DNA of 64,000 nucleotides from CBDCBA01 sp965214125 (GCA_965214125.1 CBDCBA010000027.1:444353-508352), one strand, 5' to 3'; positions 50,204-59,502 are shown, counted from the first letter of the stretch. Notes: generated by a model not told the origin, from the sequence alone. Translations and numbers: made by a program.

Positions 50204-50782
50204 TTAAGCCGACGCCTCGTCGCCACCCGTGTCGGTCGCTGCGGCCGGCTCGGCCTTGGCGGGAGCCTTGCCGTTGAGCGCGTTCTTCGCGAACAGGCGG
50301 CGACGCTCGTTGCGACGCTTGCGGATGCCCGCGCCCTTGCGAACAGCGCCCGTCGGCTCGCCCTCGCTCTCGTCGCCAACGAGTTGCAGCAGGACGATGT
50401 CGCCGCCGTCGCCGATGCGGTACTTCGGCAGCTTGATGATCCGCGTGTATCCGCCCTGGCGATCCGCGTAGCGCGGCGCCACCTCGGCGAAGAGCTTTTG
50501 CACGACCGTCCGCTCGGTGCCGCTGTCGTTCAGGATGAACTCCTGGTCGGCGTCGGTCAGCCGGCGGTCGCGCAGGTTGGCGATCACCTGCCGGCGGGCG
50601 TGCAGGGTGTTCTTCTTCGCGGCCGTGATGAGCTTCTCCGCGAAGGACTGCACCTGCAACGCCTTGGGAAGCGTCGTCCGCACGCGGCCGTGCTCGAAGA
50701 GGCTTTGGGCCATGTTCCGGCGCAACGACCAACGGTGCTCGCTGTCGCGGGAGAGAGACTTGCCTCGGTTCAGGTGGCGCAT
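50204..50782 (-). CDS. rplQ: 50S ribosomal protein L17
   Basis: L17 lies at the exit side of the large subunit. The 192-residue protein has the start MRHLNRGKSLSRDSEHR and the family block AEVAPRYADRQGGYTRI. It is longer than the E. coli form (127 residues) through a C-terminal tail rich in Lys, Arg, Ala and Glu. It is the last gene of the operon after rpoA, with 64 bases between. Confidence 0.96.
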   Translation of the reverse strand: MRHLNRGKSLSRDSEHRWSLRRNMAQSLFEHGRVRTTLPKALQVQSFAEKLITAAKKNTLHARRQVIANLRDRRLTDADQEFILNDSGTERTVVQKLFAEVAPRYADRQGGYTRIIKLPKYRIGDGGDIVLLQLVGDESEGEPTGAVRKGAGIRKRRNERRRLFAKNALNGKAPAKAEPAAATDTGGDEASA

Positions 50783-50846
50783 GACGGGGGGCTAAAGGGG
50801 CGAACGGACTCGATCGGGAACAAACGGGCGGGAACCTTAGGCGGCG

Positions 50847-51974
50847 TTACGCCTCCTCGCCGGCGGCGACCTCAGCCTGCTCGGCGTCGTCGTCATCGGG
50901 CATCGTGAAGCTGTCCGCGTCGGCGGCAGGCGGTGTGGCGGCGTTGCCGGCGCGAATCGCCTCCAAATCCATCCCAAGGCTCAGGCCCATGTCGGCCAGG
51001 CGACGCTTTACCTCGCGAAGGCTCGTCTTGCCGAAGCTGCGAACCTTGAGCAAATCCGCATCCGTGCGCTGCACGAGCTCGCGGACGTTGCTGACGCGGG
51101 CGCTCTCCAGGCAGTTGTTGGCGCGAACGCTCAAATCGAGCTCCTGCACCGTCATGTTGAGCTTCTGCTCCAGGTTCGGGTCGACCGTGGTGGTCGTCTG
51201 CGACTCCTGCATGCTCTGAACGGCCTGCTCGCTCGCAAGCTGGTCGCCGAGCTCGAAGTATTGCACGAACGGGTTGAGGTGCTTGCGGAGAATCTTGGCC
51301 GCCTCGACGAGGGCCATCTCCGGGGCGATCGTGCCATCGGTCCAGACCTCGAGCACAAGGCGGTCGTAGTCGGTGCGCTGCCCGACGCGGGCGGCCTCGG
51401 TCGCGTAGCGGACGCGGCTGACGGGGCTGAAGTTGCTGTCGATGTAGATGAACCCCGCCTCGGCCTCGCCCCCCTCCTCGGCGTTGGCGATGTGCTCCTT
51501 GTCGGTGTGGTAGCCGCGACCCGTCTCGACGGTCAGGCTGATCTCGAACTCGACGTCCTCGGTCAGCGTCGCGATGACGAGGTCGGAGTTGATGACCTCC
51601 ACGCCGTCCGGGCACTCGATCTGGCCCGCGGTCAGCTCGCCGGCGCTGTTGCCGGTGAGGGTGATGACCTGCGGCTCGTCGCTGACGGTGTCGACCTTCA
51701 CGACGAGGGCCTTGCAGTTCAGGACGATGTCGGTGACATCCTCCAGAACACCGGGCAGGCTGGTGAACTCGTGGTCGGCCCCCTTGAGCTTGATCCGCGT
51801 GACGGCCGCCCCCTCGATGCTGCTCAGGAGGATGCGCCGCAGCGAGTTGCCGACGGTGGTGCCAAAGCCCCGCTCAAACGGCTCCGCCGTAAAGCGGCCG
51901 AAATATTCGTTGCTAACGGCCTCGTCGAGTTCGACTTGACCGGGAAGTTCGAGTCCGCGCCATTTGACCTTCAT
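50847..51974 (-). CDS. rpoA: DNA-directed RNA polymerase alpha subunit
   Basis: The 375-residue protein has the assembly domain (GFGTTVGNSLRRILLSSIEGAA, then FTSLPGVLEDVTDIVLN) and the C-terminal helix-hairpin-helix domain that contacts UP elements and activators (LDLSVRANNCLESARVSNV, DLLKVRSFGKTSLREVKRR). A C-terminal tail of about 35 residues, ending in acidic residues, makes it longer than most alpha subunits. It is separated from rpsK by a 560-base stretch that holds a four-helix-bundle gene. Confidence 0.98.
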   Translation of the reverse strand: MKVKWRGLELPGQVELDEAVSNEYFGRFTAEPFERGFGTTVGNSLRRILLSSIEGAAVTRIKLKGADHEFTSLPGVLEDVTDIVLNCKALVVKVDTVSDEPQVITLTGNSAGELTAGQIECPDGVEVINSDLVIATLTEDVEFEISLTVETGRGYHTDKEHIANAEEGGEAEAGFIYIDSNFSPVSRVRYATEAARVGQRTDYDRLVLEVWTDGTIAPEMALVEAAKILRKHLNPFVQYFELGDQLASEQAVQSMQESQTTTTVDPNLEQKLNMTVQELDLSVRANNCLESARVSNVRELVQRTDADLLKVRSFGKTSLREVKRRLADMGLSLGMDLEAIRAGNAATPPAADADSFTMPDDDDAEQAEVAAGEEA

Positions 51975-52091
51975 GGGTTGCTCCGTGAGCTAGGGGTGGG
52001 GGTTTACCTTCGTGTGCCGACTCGAATCGCGAACCGTTGTCGTCCGCACCGTTGCGGACCATCTGCGGTTCACCTCGTCGAGGCGGGTTCC

Positions 52092-52539
52092 AATGCGGAA
52101 TGCGGAACGCTGAATGAGGAATGCCCGGAGGCAGCCAATCAACCTCTCCGCTTCGGCCTCGCCTTTACCGTGGCGACCGACCGGACGAGAATCCGCATGA
52201 TCTCGTCTGCTTCGTCCATTAGCGGCTGGAGACGTTCTCCCGGAAGCATGTTGCCCTCGGAGATAAGCTCCAACCAATAGATCGTCTCTTCAAGCTCCTG
52301 TGATGCGCTCTCAATCTTGCTGACAAACTCTGCGTCGGACCGGGCTCGCTTTGCTTCGCGAAACTGAGCTCCCACCGAGGTTCCGCAGCGAATGAGTTGC
52401 CGAGCAACGACGCCTTGCTTCCCCCGATCGCCAAGAGCATCACACACACCGATGATTCGGAGAGCGAACCGTTTCGTCCGCTCGCGAAGATCCTCCGGTT
52501 CGGGATCATTCCGCATTCAGCGTTCCTCATTCCGCATTC
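52092..52539. mobile_element. Heptamer inverted repeat enclosing a four-helix-bundle gene
   Basis: The arms 52092-52123 and 52508-52539 pair as an inverted repeat with about 30 of 32 bases matching. Both are built from the 7-base words GCGGAAT, GCGGAAC, GCTGAAT and GAGGAAT. The enclosed 380 bases are a complete gene whose start codon lies in the right arm. The right arm ends at the stop codon of rpsK. The same words form gene-less hairpins at 61.4 and 62.3 kb. The arrangement recalls the intervening sequences of 23S rRNA genes, but it lies in a protein operon. Mobility is inferred. Confidence 0.6.
52139..52516 (-). CDS. Four-helix-bundle protein of the 23S rRNA intervening-sequence (S23/TIGR02436) family
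   Basis: The 125-residue protein matches the family pattern: EDLRERTKRFALRIIGV, then ARQLIRCGTSVGAQFREAKRA, SDAEFVSKIESASQELEETI and YWLELISEGN. Relatives are encoded in intervening sequences of 23S rRNA genes of Leptospira and Coxiella, and the Avd protein of diversity-generating retroelements has the same fold. A role in nucleic acid binding is likely. Here the gene sits inside a heptamer inverted repeat, between rpsK and rpoA, where rpsD normally lies. The ATG is inside the repeat arm. It is not part of any rRNA gene. Confidence 0.9.
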   Translation of the reverse strand: MRNDPEPEDLRERTKRFALRIIGVCDALGDRGKQGVVARQLIRCGTSVGAQFREAKRARSDAEFVSKIESASQELEETIYWLELISEGNMLPGERLQPLMDEADEIMRILVRSVATVKARPKRRG

Positions 52540-52938
52540 TCAGACCCGGCGCTTCTTTGGTGGCCGGCAGCCGTTGTGGGGCAGCGGGGTCGTATCCTCG
52601 ATCGTCAGGACACGCAGGCCGGCGTTCTGGAGGTTGAGGACGGCCTGCTCGCGGCCGGCGCCGGGGCCTTGCACGCGAACGTCGACCTCCTGCAAGCCCA
52701 TGCGACGGGCCTCGTTGCCGGCCTTCTCGGCGGCGCGGCCGGCGGCGAAGGGAGTGCTCTTGCGGGCGCCCTTGAACCCGACGGCCCCGGCGGAGGACCA
52801 GCTCAGGGTCTCGCCGTTCATGTCCGTCAGGGTGACGATCGTGTTGTTGAAGGTCGCCTTGATGTGGGCGAGGCCGCGGGTCACGCCGCGACGGGTCTTC
52901 TTCTTGCCGCTCGGGCGGCCACCGGATTGCTTTGCCAT
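52540..52938 (-). CDS. rpsK: 30S ribosomal protein S11
   Basis: S11 lies on the platform of the small subunit and contacts mRNA at the E site. The 132-residue protein has GLAHIKATFNNTIVTLTDMNG, SSAGAVGFKGARKSTPFAA and the C-terminal TPLPHNGCRPPKKRRV. Its stop codon abuts the arm of the repeat with the four-helix-bundle gene. rpsM is upstream with a heptamer hairpin between. Confidence 0.98.
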   Translation of the reverse strand: MAKQSGGRPSGKKKTRRGVTRGLAHIKATFNNTIVTLTDMNGETLSWSSAGAVGFKGARKSTPFAAGRAAEKAGNEARRMGLQEVDVRVQGPGAGREQAVLNLQNAGLRVLTIEDTTPLPHNGCRPPKKRRV

Positions 52939-52996
52939 GGATGGGGTTCCTTTTGGTTCAACAAGCCCACGCGGGCTCTCGCCAACTGTTGTTCAA

Positions 52997-53086
52997 AAGG
53001 ATGAAGGATGAAGGATGAAGGATGAACCGGAACGGAGGGAGGCCCTCTGCCTCAGGTTCATCCTTCATCCTTCCGCCTTCATCCTT
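52997..53086. repeat. Heptamer hairpin, rpsM-rpsK spacer
   Basis: The left arm (52997-53028) is four copies of AGGATGA. The right arm (53055-53086) is its inverted copy with one word changed (30 of 32 bases pair). It starts a few bases after the rpsM stop and ends 58 bases before the rpsK start. The same word builds the elements at 57.2 and 59.4 kb. Confidence 0.9.
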
Positions 53087-53091
53087 TCCGC

Positions 53092-53466
53092 CTACTTCGT
53101 GCCCTTCTTGCCGGCCACCGTCTTGCGGGGGCCCTTGCGGGTGCGGGCGTTCTTCTGGGTGCGCTGGCCGCGGACGGGCAGGCCGCGGCGGTGGCGATCG
53201 CCGCGGTAGCTTTGGATGCTCCGCAGGCGGTTGATGTTCTGGCTCACTTGGCGGCGGAGCACGCCCTCGACGGCGTACTCGTTGTCGATGATGCCCGAGA
53301 TGCGGGCGAGTTCATCTTCGGTCAGGTCGTTGGCCTTCTTGTCGGGATCGACCTCGGCCTTCTTGCACAGGTCCAGGCTATTCGCCGGGCCAATGCCGTA
53401 GAGGTAGCGCAGACTGATGTGCGCCTTCTTGTTGTTCGGAATATCAACGCCGGCGACGCGGGGCAT
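53092..53466 (-). CDS. rpsM: 30S ribosomal protein S13
   Basis: S13 is in the head of the small subunit and contacts the P-site tRNA and the large subunit. The 124-residue protein has MPRVAGVDIPNNKKAHISLR, YLYGIGPA and the C-terminal RGLPVRGQRTQKNARTRKG with a basic tail. The length is standard. Confidence 0.98.
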   Translation of the reverse strand: MPRVAGVDIPNNKKAHISLRYLYGIGPANSLDLCKKAEVDPDKKANDLTEDELARISGIIDNEYAVEGVLRRQVSQNINRLRSIQSYRGDRHRRGLPVRGQRTQKNARTRKGPRKTVAGKKGTK

Positions 53467-53478
53467 GGGTGTACCAGA

Positions 53479-53580
53479 GTAGGAGTTAGGAGCTAGAAGC
53501 TAGGAGCTAGTCAGAACCAGAGGCGGAGAGCCGGATCTTCCGATCTGACGAGCTCCTGACTTCTAGCTCCTAGCTCCTGT
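53479..53580. repeat. Heptamer hairpin, rpmJ-rpsM spacer
   Basis: The arms 53479-53514 and 53545-53580 are imperfect inverted copies built of TAGGAGC-type words (GTAGGAG, TTAGGAG, CTAGAAG, CTAGGAG). The loop is about 30 bases. It fills nearly all of the 117-base gap. A single arm of the same words occurs at 43144. Confidence 0.9.
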
Positions 53581-53583
53581 CGG

Positions 53584-53697
53584 TCATCCCTGCTTCTGCT
53601 TGTGCTTCGGGTTCGTGCAGATGACGCGGACGATCCCCTTGCGGCGGATGACCTTGCAGTTCTCGCAGATGCGCTTCACGCTGGCTCGGACCTTCAT
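53584..53697 (-). CDS. rpmJ: 50S ribosomal protein L36
   Basis: A 37-residue protein, MKVRASVKRICENCKVIRRK followed by GIVRVICTNPKHKQKQG. It is the zinc-binding form with the ligands Cys11, Cys14, Cys27 and His32. It is found in the large subunit near the peptidyl-transferase centre's stalk base. It lies upstream of rpsM as usual; infA, which is often between map and rpmJ, is missing. Confidence 0.95.
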   Translation of the reverse strand: MKVRASVKRICENCKVIRRKGIVRVICTNPKHKQKQG

Positions 53698-53858
53698 CGC
53701 TCGGCCTCTTCGGTGCAGGAGGATTCAATCGTGGCCGGTGACGTGCGGTCCGCCGACGCATGGACGCCGGCTCAAACCGTTGAGCCGGCGGGATGGGTTT
53801 ATAGGTGGGCAACCGGCCGGTTTTCCACTTTGAGAGGTCGATTGCTGTCGTTTTTCAT

Positions 53859-53948
53859 CCCAAACCGCATTGCGGCGCAACGCTGATCGGGGTGAATGCG
53901 AAACAGCGTTCTAGATACAGACCAGCGTTGCGTTGCAACGCGGTTTGG
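53859..53948. repeat. Inverted repeat between map and rpmJ
   Basis: The arms at 53860-53885 (CCAAACCGCATTGCGGCGCA and on) and 53923-53948 are inverted copies with a few mismatches. It lies just after the map stop. A further CAGCGTT word is in the loop. There is no heptamer rhythm. The remaining 160 bases to rpmJ hold nothing that I recognise; infA would be expected here. Confidence 0.75.
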
Positions 53949-53959
53949 TTCCGGAGTGG

Positions 53960-54763
53960 CTAGGCAGCGAGCACGTCGGCGGCGGGTTGGCTGCCGTCGG
54001 TGAGAACGTCGCAGCCGCTCTCCGTGACCGCGACCGTGTGCTCGAAGTGGCACGCGGGCTTTTTGTTCATCGAGATGATCGTCCAGCCGTCGCTGAGCTG
54101 GCGGTTCTTGCGCGTGCCGATGACCAGCATCGGCTCGACGGCGAAGGTCATGCCCTTGCGGAGCACAAAGTCGCTGCGGCGTTGCTCGGCGTTGGTGAAG
54201 TTGGGAACCTTCGGGTCCTCGTGCATCGTTCGCCCGATGCCGTGGCCGACGAACTCGCGGACCACGCCGTAGCCGAGCTTTTGGGCATACTGCTGCATGG
54301 CGCCGGCGATGTCGCTCCACCGCACACCGGGCCGGATGTGCTCGATGGCGATGTCAAGGGTGGCCCGCGTGGTGTCCATGAGCTGCTGCTTGGCCGGATC
54401 GAGCGTCCCGCAGGCGACGGTGATGGCCGTGTCGGCGCAGTAGTCGCCGAACTTCATGGCAAGGTCGAGGGTGACGATGTCGCCCTCGCGCAGCCGGCGG
54501 GCGCCGGGGATGCCGTGGACGATCTCCTCGTTGACGCTGATGCAGCTTTCGGCCGGGTAGCCGGTGCCGGGCTCGTAGGTCGGGTAGTTCTTGCTCAGCC
54601 CGATGCCGCCGATGTTGGCGAGTTCTTCGCGGCAGACGTCGTTGATCTCGCGGGTGGTCACGCCCGGCTCCGTCACGGCCGCCATCGCCTGGAGGATGCG
54701 GTGCGCGTGCGACCCCGTCTGCCGCATGAGCTCGATCTCGCGGCGGCTCTTGTAGATGATCAT
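53960..54763 (-). CDS. map: Type I methionine aminopeptidase
   Basis: The enzyme removes the initiator methionine from new proteins. The 267-residue protein starts MIIYKSRREIELMRQTG and has VNEEIVHGIPG, DLAMKFGDYCADTAITV with the metal-binding Asp pair, the FVGHGIGRTMHEDP block with the His ligand, and VEPML with the Glu ligand. The ATG at 54763 matches the family; one at 54787 would add eight residues. Upstream is a heptamer hairpin and secY. Confidence 0.97.
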   Translation of the reverse strand: MIIYKSRREIELMRQTGSHAHRILQAMAAVTEPGVTTREINDVCREELANIGGIGLSKNYPTYEPGTGYPAESCISVNEEIVHGIPGARRLREGDIVTLDLAMKFGDYCADTAITVACGTLDPAKQQLMDTTRATLDIAIEHIRPGVRWSDIAGAMQQYAQKLGYGVVREFVGHGIGRTMHEDPKVPNFTNAEQRRSDFVLRKGMTFAVEPMLVIGTRKNRQLSDGWTIISMNKKPACHFEHTVAVTESGCDVLTDGSQPAADVLAA

Positions 54764-54798
54764 GCCGGCATTCGCGGGGCGGAACATGGCGGGCAGAG

Positions 54799-54901
54799 GG
54801 GAGGTGGGAGCGAGGGAGGTGGGACGTGGGCAGAAACCGGAGGCGGGCAGGCACTGGTTCTGCGCTCTGCCCACGTCCCACCTCCCCCGCTCCCACCTCC
54901 C
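54799..54901. repeat. Purine-rich hairpin, secY-map spacer
   Basis: The arms 54799-54835 and 54865-54901 are inverted copies made of GGGAGGT-type words (GGAGGTG, GGAGCGA, GGGAGGT, GGGACGT) with a near-7-base rhythm. It starts at the secY stop and ends shortly before the map start. Confidence 0.85.
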
Positions 54902-54904
54902 GAC

Positions 54905-56296
<1,392 letters not shown>

Positions 56297-56401
56297 GGCG
56301 GCCGTTCAAGCTAACGGGTCAATGGCAATCGGCCCGCGGCGCGGCGGGTGAGTCCGGGGCGACGCGGGCCGACGAGTTTAGCGGGCGAATCGCGGGCGGG
56401 A

Positions 56402-57133
56402 CTACTTCGTGGGCTCGCCGCTCTCGGGCGCCTCGGTCACCGGGGCGCTGTCGCCGGTGGTCGCTTCCTCGCCTACGTCCGCCCGCGCCTCCGCGTTCGC
56501 CTGGCCGTCGGCGTCACCGGGTTCGGCGTCGGGCGTGGCATCGGCCTTGGCCTGCGGCTCGAGGCCCAGCGCCGAGAGGCGCTTGTCGAGCTTGCGGCCG
56601 AGCCGGGCGTTCTTGGGCTCCGCGAACGACACGTCGCCGCCGTCGACCGTCTTCGCCGTGCCGCCGGCTTCGCCGATCAGCTTGTGCGCGTTGCGGCTGT
56701 AGGCGTCGACGCGGACGTCGAGCTTCTTGCTGAGCGACCCGTGGCCGAGCACCTTGATCGGGTCGCGGTTGTTCGAGATCAACCCGGCGGCCTTGAGCGT
56801 CGCGCGGTCGACCGTCGTGCCGTCCTCGAAGCGCTCGAGCATCGAGACGTTGACGGCCTGATAGACGGTCTTGAACTTCGCGTTGCTGAAGCCGCGCTGG
56901 GGGAAGCGACGGTAGATTTCCGTTTGCCCGCCTTCGAAGCCAAGGCGCTTGGGCTTGCCGCCGCGGGCGCCGGCGCCCTTTTGCCCGCGGCCGCTGGTCT
57001 TGCCCTTGCTCCCCTCGCCGCGGCCGAGGCGCTGCTTGCGCTTGTACCGGCCGGCGCGGGCGAGAATGTCCTGAATCTGGCTGCTGTTGGCGGCCGGCTT
57101 GTCAGTGTTGTCAGTGTTTGTGATGTCGCTCAT
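56402..57133 (-). CDS. rplO: 50S ribosomal protein L15
   Basis: L15 organises 23S rRNA in the large-subunit core. The 243-residue protein has the family start region RKQRLGRGEGSKGKTSGRGQ, KGAGARGGKPKRLGFEGGQ and TEIYRRFPQRGFSN. It is longer than E. coli L15 (144) through an acidic, Ala/Glu/Asp-rich C-terminal tail of about 60 residues. Confidence 0.97.
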   Translation of the reverse strand: MSDITNTDNTDKPAANSSQIQDILARAGRYKRKQRLGRGEGSKGKTSGRGQKGAGARGGKPKRLGFEGGQTEIYRRFPQRGFSNAKFKTVYQAVNVSMLERFEDGTTVDRATLKAAGLISNNRDPIKVLGHGSLSKKLDVRVDAYSRNAHKLIGEAGGTAKTVDGGDVSFAEPKNARLGRKLDKRLSALGLEPQAKADATPDAEPGDADGQANAEARADVGEEATTGDSAPVTEAPESGEPTK

Positions 57134-57183
57134 GTCGATGGCTCCGTGAACTAGCGGCCCGGAGCGGGCCTCGCGTTGAGTGA

Positions 57184-57279
57184 AAGGATGAAGGCGGAAG
57201 GATGAAGGATGAACCTGAAGCGGAGGCGACGCGGCCGTTTACGGCTCGGGTTCATCCTTCTGCCTTCAGCTTTCATCCT
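57184..57279. repeat. Heptamer hairpin, rpsE-rplO spacer
   Basis: The left arm (57184-57214) is AGGATGA, AGGCGGA, AGGATGA, AGGATGA, ACC. The right arm (57249-57279) is the inverted copy with word variants (CTTCTGC, CTTCAGC, TTTCATC). The arm reaches the rpsE stop codon. It belongs to the same word family as 53.0 and 59.4 kb. Confidence 0.9.
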
Positions 57280-57286
57280 GTCCGAC

Positions 57287-58207
57287 TCACGCCGCCGCCG
57301 CGCCCTGGAGCTCGCCGGCGTTGGCGTCGAGCTCGACGCCGCGGCGCTTCTGCACGTCGTCGCGGCTCTCGAGCTGGCGGAGCGCGTCGATCGTGGCCTT
57401 GAGGAGATTCTTCGGGCTGGTGCTGCCGTACGCCTTCGTGAGCACGTCGCTCAGGCCGGCGAGTTCGAGGATGGGGCGAACGGTCTTGCCGGCGGTGACG
57501 CCGGTGCCCGGCAGCGCGGGGACGAGCTTGACGCTCGACGAGCCGCTCTTGCCAAGCACCATGTGCGGGATCGTCGTGCCCTTCATGGGGAACTTGAACA
57601 GGCTCTTGCGGGCCTCCTTCGTCGCCTTCTCGACGGCCGACGGCACCTCGTTGGCCTTGCCGTAGCCGATGCCGATCTTGCCGGCGCGGTCGCCCGCGAC
57701 GACGAGGGCCGCGAAGCTGAACGTGCGGCCGCCCTTGACGACCTTGCTACAGCGGTAGATGCGGATCACGCTGCTTTCGACGCCGTCCTCGTCACGATCG
57801 CGCGGGCGGTCGCCGCGCGGGCCGCCACGGCCGCGGCCGCCGCCCTGCCCGCCACCACGACCCCGACCTCCACCGCCGCCACCACCCTGGCCACCACCGC
57901 CGCCACCCGTGCGGGGGCCGCTGGGCTCGACCGGGCCGACCTTCGCGGCCGGCTTGATCTCGACATCCGTCAGAATGGCCGAGGCATCGCTCGTGCCGGC
58001 GCCCGTCTGGTTGCCGTCGGCCGTGGCGCCGGGCTCGCCGGCACCGGCGCCGACCTGCTCAAGCTCGCCACGGTGGGGCATCGGGTCGCTGCCGTCGTTG
58101 GGCTTGCCCTCGGCGGTCGGCTGATCTTTGGCGGTGACCTCTTCGGCACCGGTGTCGGCACCCTCGGCAGTCTTGGGGGAAGTGTCGGGCGTTTCGTTGT
58201 CGGCCAT
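57287..58207 (-). CDS. rpsE: 30S ribosomal protein S5 with a long N-terminal extension
   Basis: S5 lines the mRNA entry site and guards accuracy. The conserved part begins at about residue 142 (VIRIYRCSKVVKGGRTFSFA) and continues with GKIGIGYGKANEVPSAVEKA and GTGVTAGKTVRPILELAGL. The first 140 residues are added: an acidic Ala/Glu/Asp/Gly stretch, then a Gly/Arg/Gln-rich RGG-type run at about 100-138. E. coli S5 has 167 residues, so this form is nearly twice as long. Confidence 0.96.
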   Translation of the reverse strand: MADNETPDTSPKTAEGADTGAEEVTAKDQPTAEGKPNDGSDPMPHRGELEQVGAGAGEPGATADGNQTGAGTSDASAILTDVEIKPAAKVGPVEPSGPRTGGGGGGQGGGGGGGRGRGGGQGGGRGRGGPRGDRPRDRDEDGVESSVIRIYRCSKVVKGGRTFSFAALVVAGDRAGKIGIGYGKANEVPSAVEKATKEARKSLFKFPMKGTTIPHMVLGKSGSSSVKLVPALPGTGVTAGKTVRPILELAGLSDVLTKAYGSTSPKNLLKATIDALRQLESRDDVQKRRGVELDANAGELQGAAAA

Positions 58208-58315
58208 GATGGTGGGCTTCGGGTGCGAGCGAGGCGCCGGTCTTTGGAAAGTGTCGGCGTCGTGCCTCGGTGCCGGCGGTGGGAGCTGCGGAGGCGGACG
58301 CGAGGTTGGGCGGAT

Positions 58316-58684
58316 TTAGAAGTCGAGGCCGGCCTCGCGGGCGGCGTCGGCGAGGGCTTTGACGCGCCCGTGATACTGGCGGCCATTGCGGTCGAAAGCG
58401 ACCTTCGTCACGCCAGCGGCCTTGGCACGCTCGGCCACGGCCTTGCCGACAGCCTTGGCGGCCTCGACGTTGGCGGTGCCGCCGTCAGCAACGCCGTTCT
58501 TGCCAAGCGTGGTCGCGCTGGCGAGCGTTGTGCCGGCGTAGTCGTCGATCACCTGGGCGTAGATGTGCTTGCCGCTGGGGAAGACGGTCAGCCGCGGGCG
58601 CTCGGGCGAGCCCATCAGCTTGTGGCGGATCGACCGCTTGCGACGCAACAGCCGGACGGCCTTTGCCTTGTTCTTATCTGCCAT
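58316..58684 (-). CDS. rplR: 50S ribosomal protein L18
   Basis: L18 binds 5S rRNA in the central protuberance. The 122-residue protein has RKRSIRHKLMGSPERPRLTV, KHIYAQVIDDYAGTTLASAT and FDRNGRQYHGRVKALADAAR. The length is standard. rplF is upstream with a hairpin spacer. Confidence 0.98.
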   Translation of the reverse strand: MADKNKAKAVRLLRRKRSIRHKLMGSPERPRLTVFPSGKHIYAQVIDDYAGTTLASATTLGKNGVADGGTANVEAAKAVGKAVAERAKAAGVTKVAFDRNGRQYHGRVKALADAAREAGLDF

Positions 58685-58759
58685 GTTTGGTGCTTCCTTT
58701 CGGAACCGGCATTGGACGACGCTTCAAACGTCGCCGGCCGATCGGGGAAATGTTCAGAG

Positions 58760-58829
58760 TTGCAAGTGAAAAGGGAAAAGTACAAAGCCGGAGCTTGTGG
58801 CTTTCCACTTGTCGCTTTTCACGTTCTAC
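58760..58829. repeat. Heptamer hairpin, rplF-rplR spacer
   Basis: The left arm runs GTTGCAA, GTGAAAA, GGGAAAA, GTACAAA, GCC. The right arm (58797-58829) is an imperfect inverted copy (about 22 of 28 bases). The sequence is AT-richer than the genes. The words recall the tract in gcvP at 33.73 kb. Confidence 0.8.
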
Positions 58830-59369
58830 TTACTTGCCGGTCGTCTTGCCGGGCTTGATCTTGACCTGCTCGCCCTCGTACCGGATGCCCTTGCCCTTGT
58901 ACGGCTCAGGCTTGCGCGTGGCGCGGACCTCGGCGGCGAACTGGCCGACCTTCTGCTTATCAATGCCGATGACTTCAACCTTCGTGCCGCCATCGACCTT
59001 CACCTCGACGCCGTCGGGAATCTGCTTTGAAATCGTGTTGGCGAAGCCGACCTTCAGATCGAGTTGCTTGCCCTTGAGCGTGGCGTTGTAGCCGACGCCC
59101 TGAATCTCGAGAGCCTTGCGATACCCCTCGGTCACGCCAACGACCATGTTCTGGACGAGGGCGCGGGTCAGGCCGTGAAACGCCTTGGCCGGGCGGCTGT
59201 CGTCGACGCGGGTGACGACGACCTCGCTGCCCTCGACCGCGAAGTCGATCTGCGGCTGCGCGGTGAAGCTGAGCTTGCCCTTAGGCCCCTCGACGTTGAT
59301 GGTCTTGTCGCTGACGCTGACCTTCGCGCCGCTGGGAATGGTGACGGGCTTTTTGCCGAGGCGGGACAT
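58830..59369 (-). CDS. rplF: 50S ribosomal protein L6
   Basis: L6 lies near the factor-binding site. The 179-residue protein has MSRLGKKPVTIPSGAKVSVS, GPKGKLS, ALVQNMVVGVTEGYRKALEI and PEPYKGKGIRYEGEQVKIK. The ATG at 59369 was chosen; the longer open frame upstream is the heptamer element. Confidence 0.98.
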   Translation of the reverse strand: MSRLGKKPVTIPSGAKVSVSDKTINVEGPKGKLSFTAQPQIDFAVEGSEVVVTRVDDSRPAKAFHGLTRALVQNMVVGVTEGYRKALEIQGVGYNATLKGKQLDLKVGFANTISKQIPDGVEVKVDGGTKVEVIGIDKQKVGQFAAEVRATRKPEPYKGKGIRYEGEQVKIKPGKTTGK

Positions 59370-59376
59370 GACGGGA

Positions 59377-59500
59377 AAGGATGAAGGATGAAGGCAGAAG
59401 GATGAACCTGAAACCGGAGGGCAGAACCGGAGTCGGGAGTCAGATGATCCCTCGGCCTCTGCCTCGGGTTCATCCTTCATCCTTCATCCTTCTGCCTTTC
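59377..59500. repeat. Heptamer hairpin, rpsH-rplF spacer
   Basis: The left arm (59377-59407) reads AGGATGA, AGGATGA, AGGCAGA, AGGATGA, ACC. The right arm (59468-59500) is inverted, with the AGGCAGA variant at a different place in the row. A 60-base loop lies between. This is the third AGGATGA element of the operon. Confidence 0.9.
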
Positions 59501-59502
59501 TG

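Noticed and set aside
52997..53086. CRISPR array or ordinary tandem repeat
   Set aside because: Units are seven bases without spacers, and the two arms are inverted to each other, so it is neither a CRISPR nor a simple direct-repeat array.
53570..53812. Small gene in the rpmJ region in place of infA
   Set aside because: The frame is a Pro/Arg-rich shadow of rpmJ and does not resemble IF-1.
57759..57966. Gly/Pro-rich tandem coding repeats as a separate feature
   Set aside because: The repetitive bases are the codons of the Gly/Arg/Gln-rich extension of S5 and are described there.
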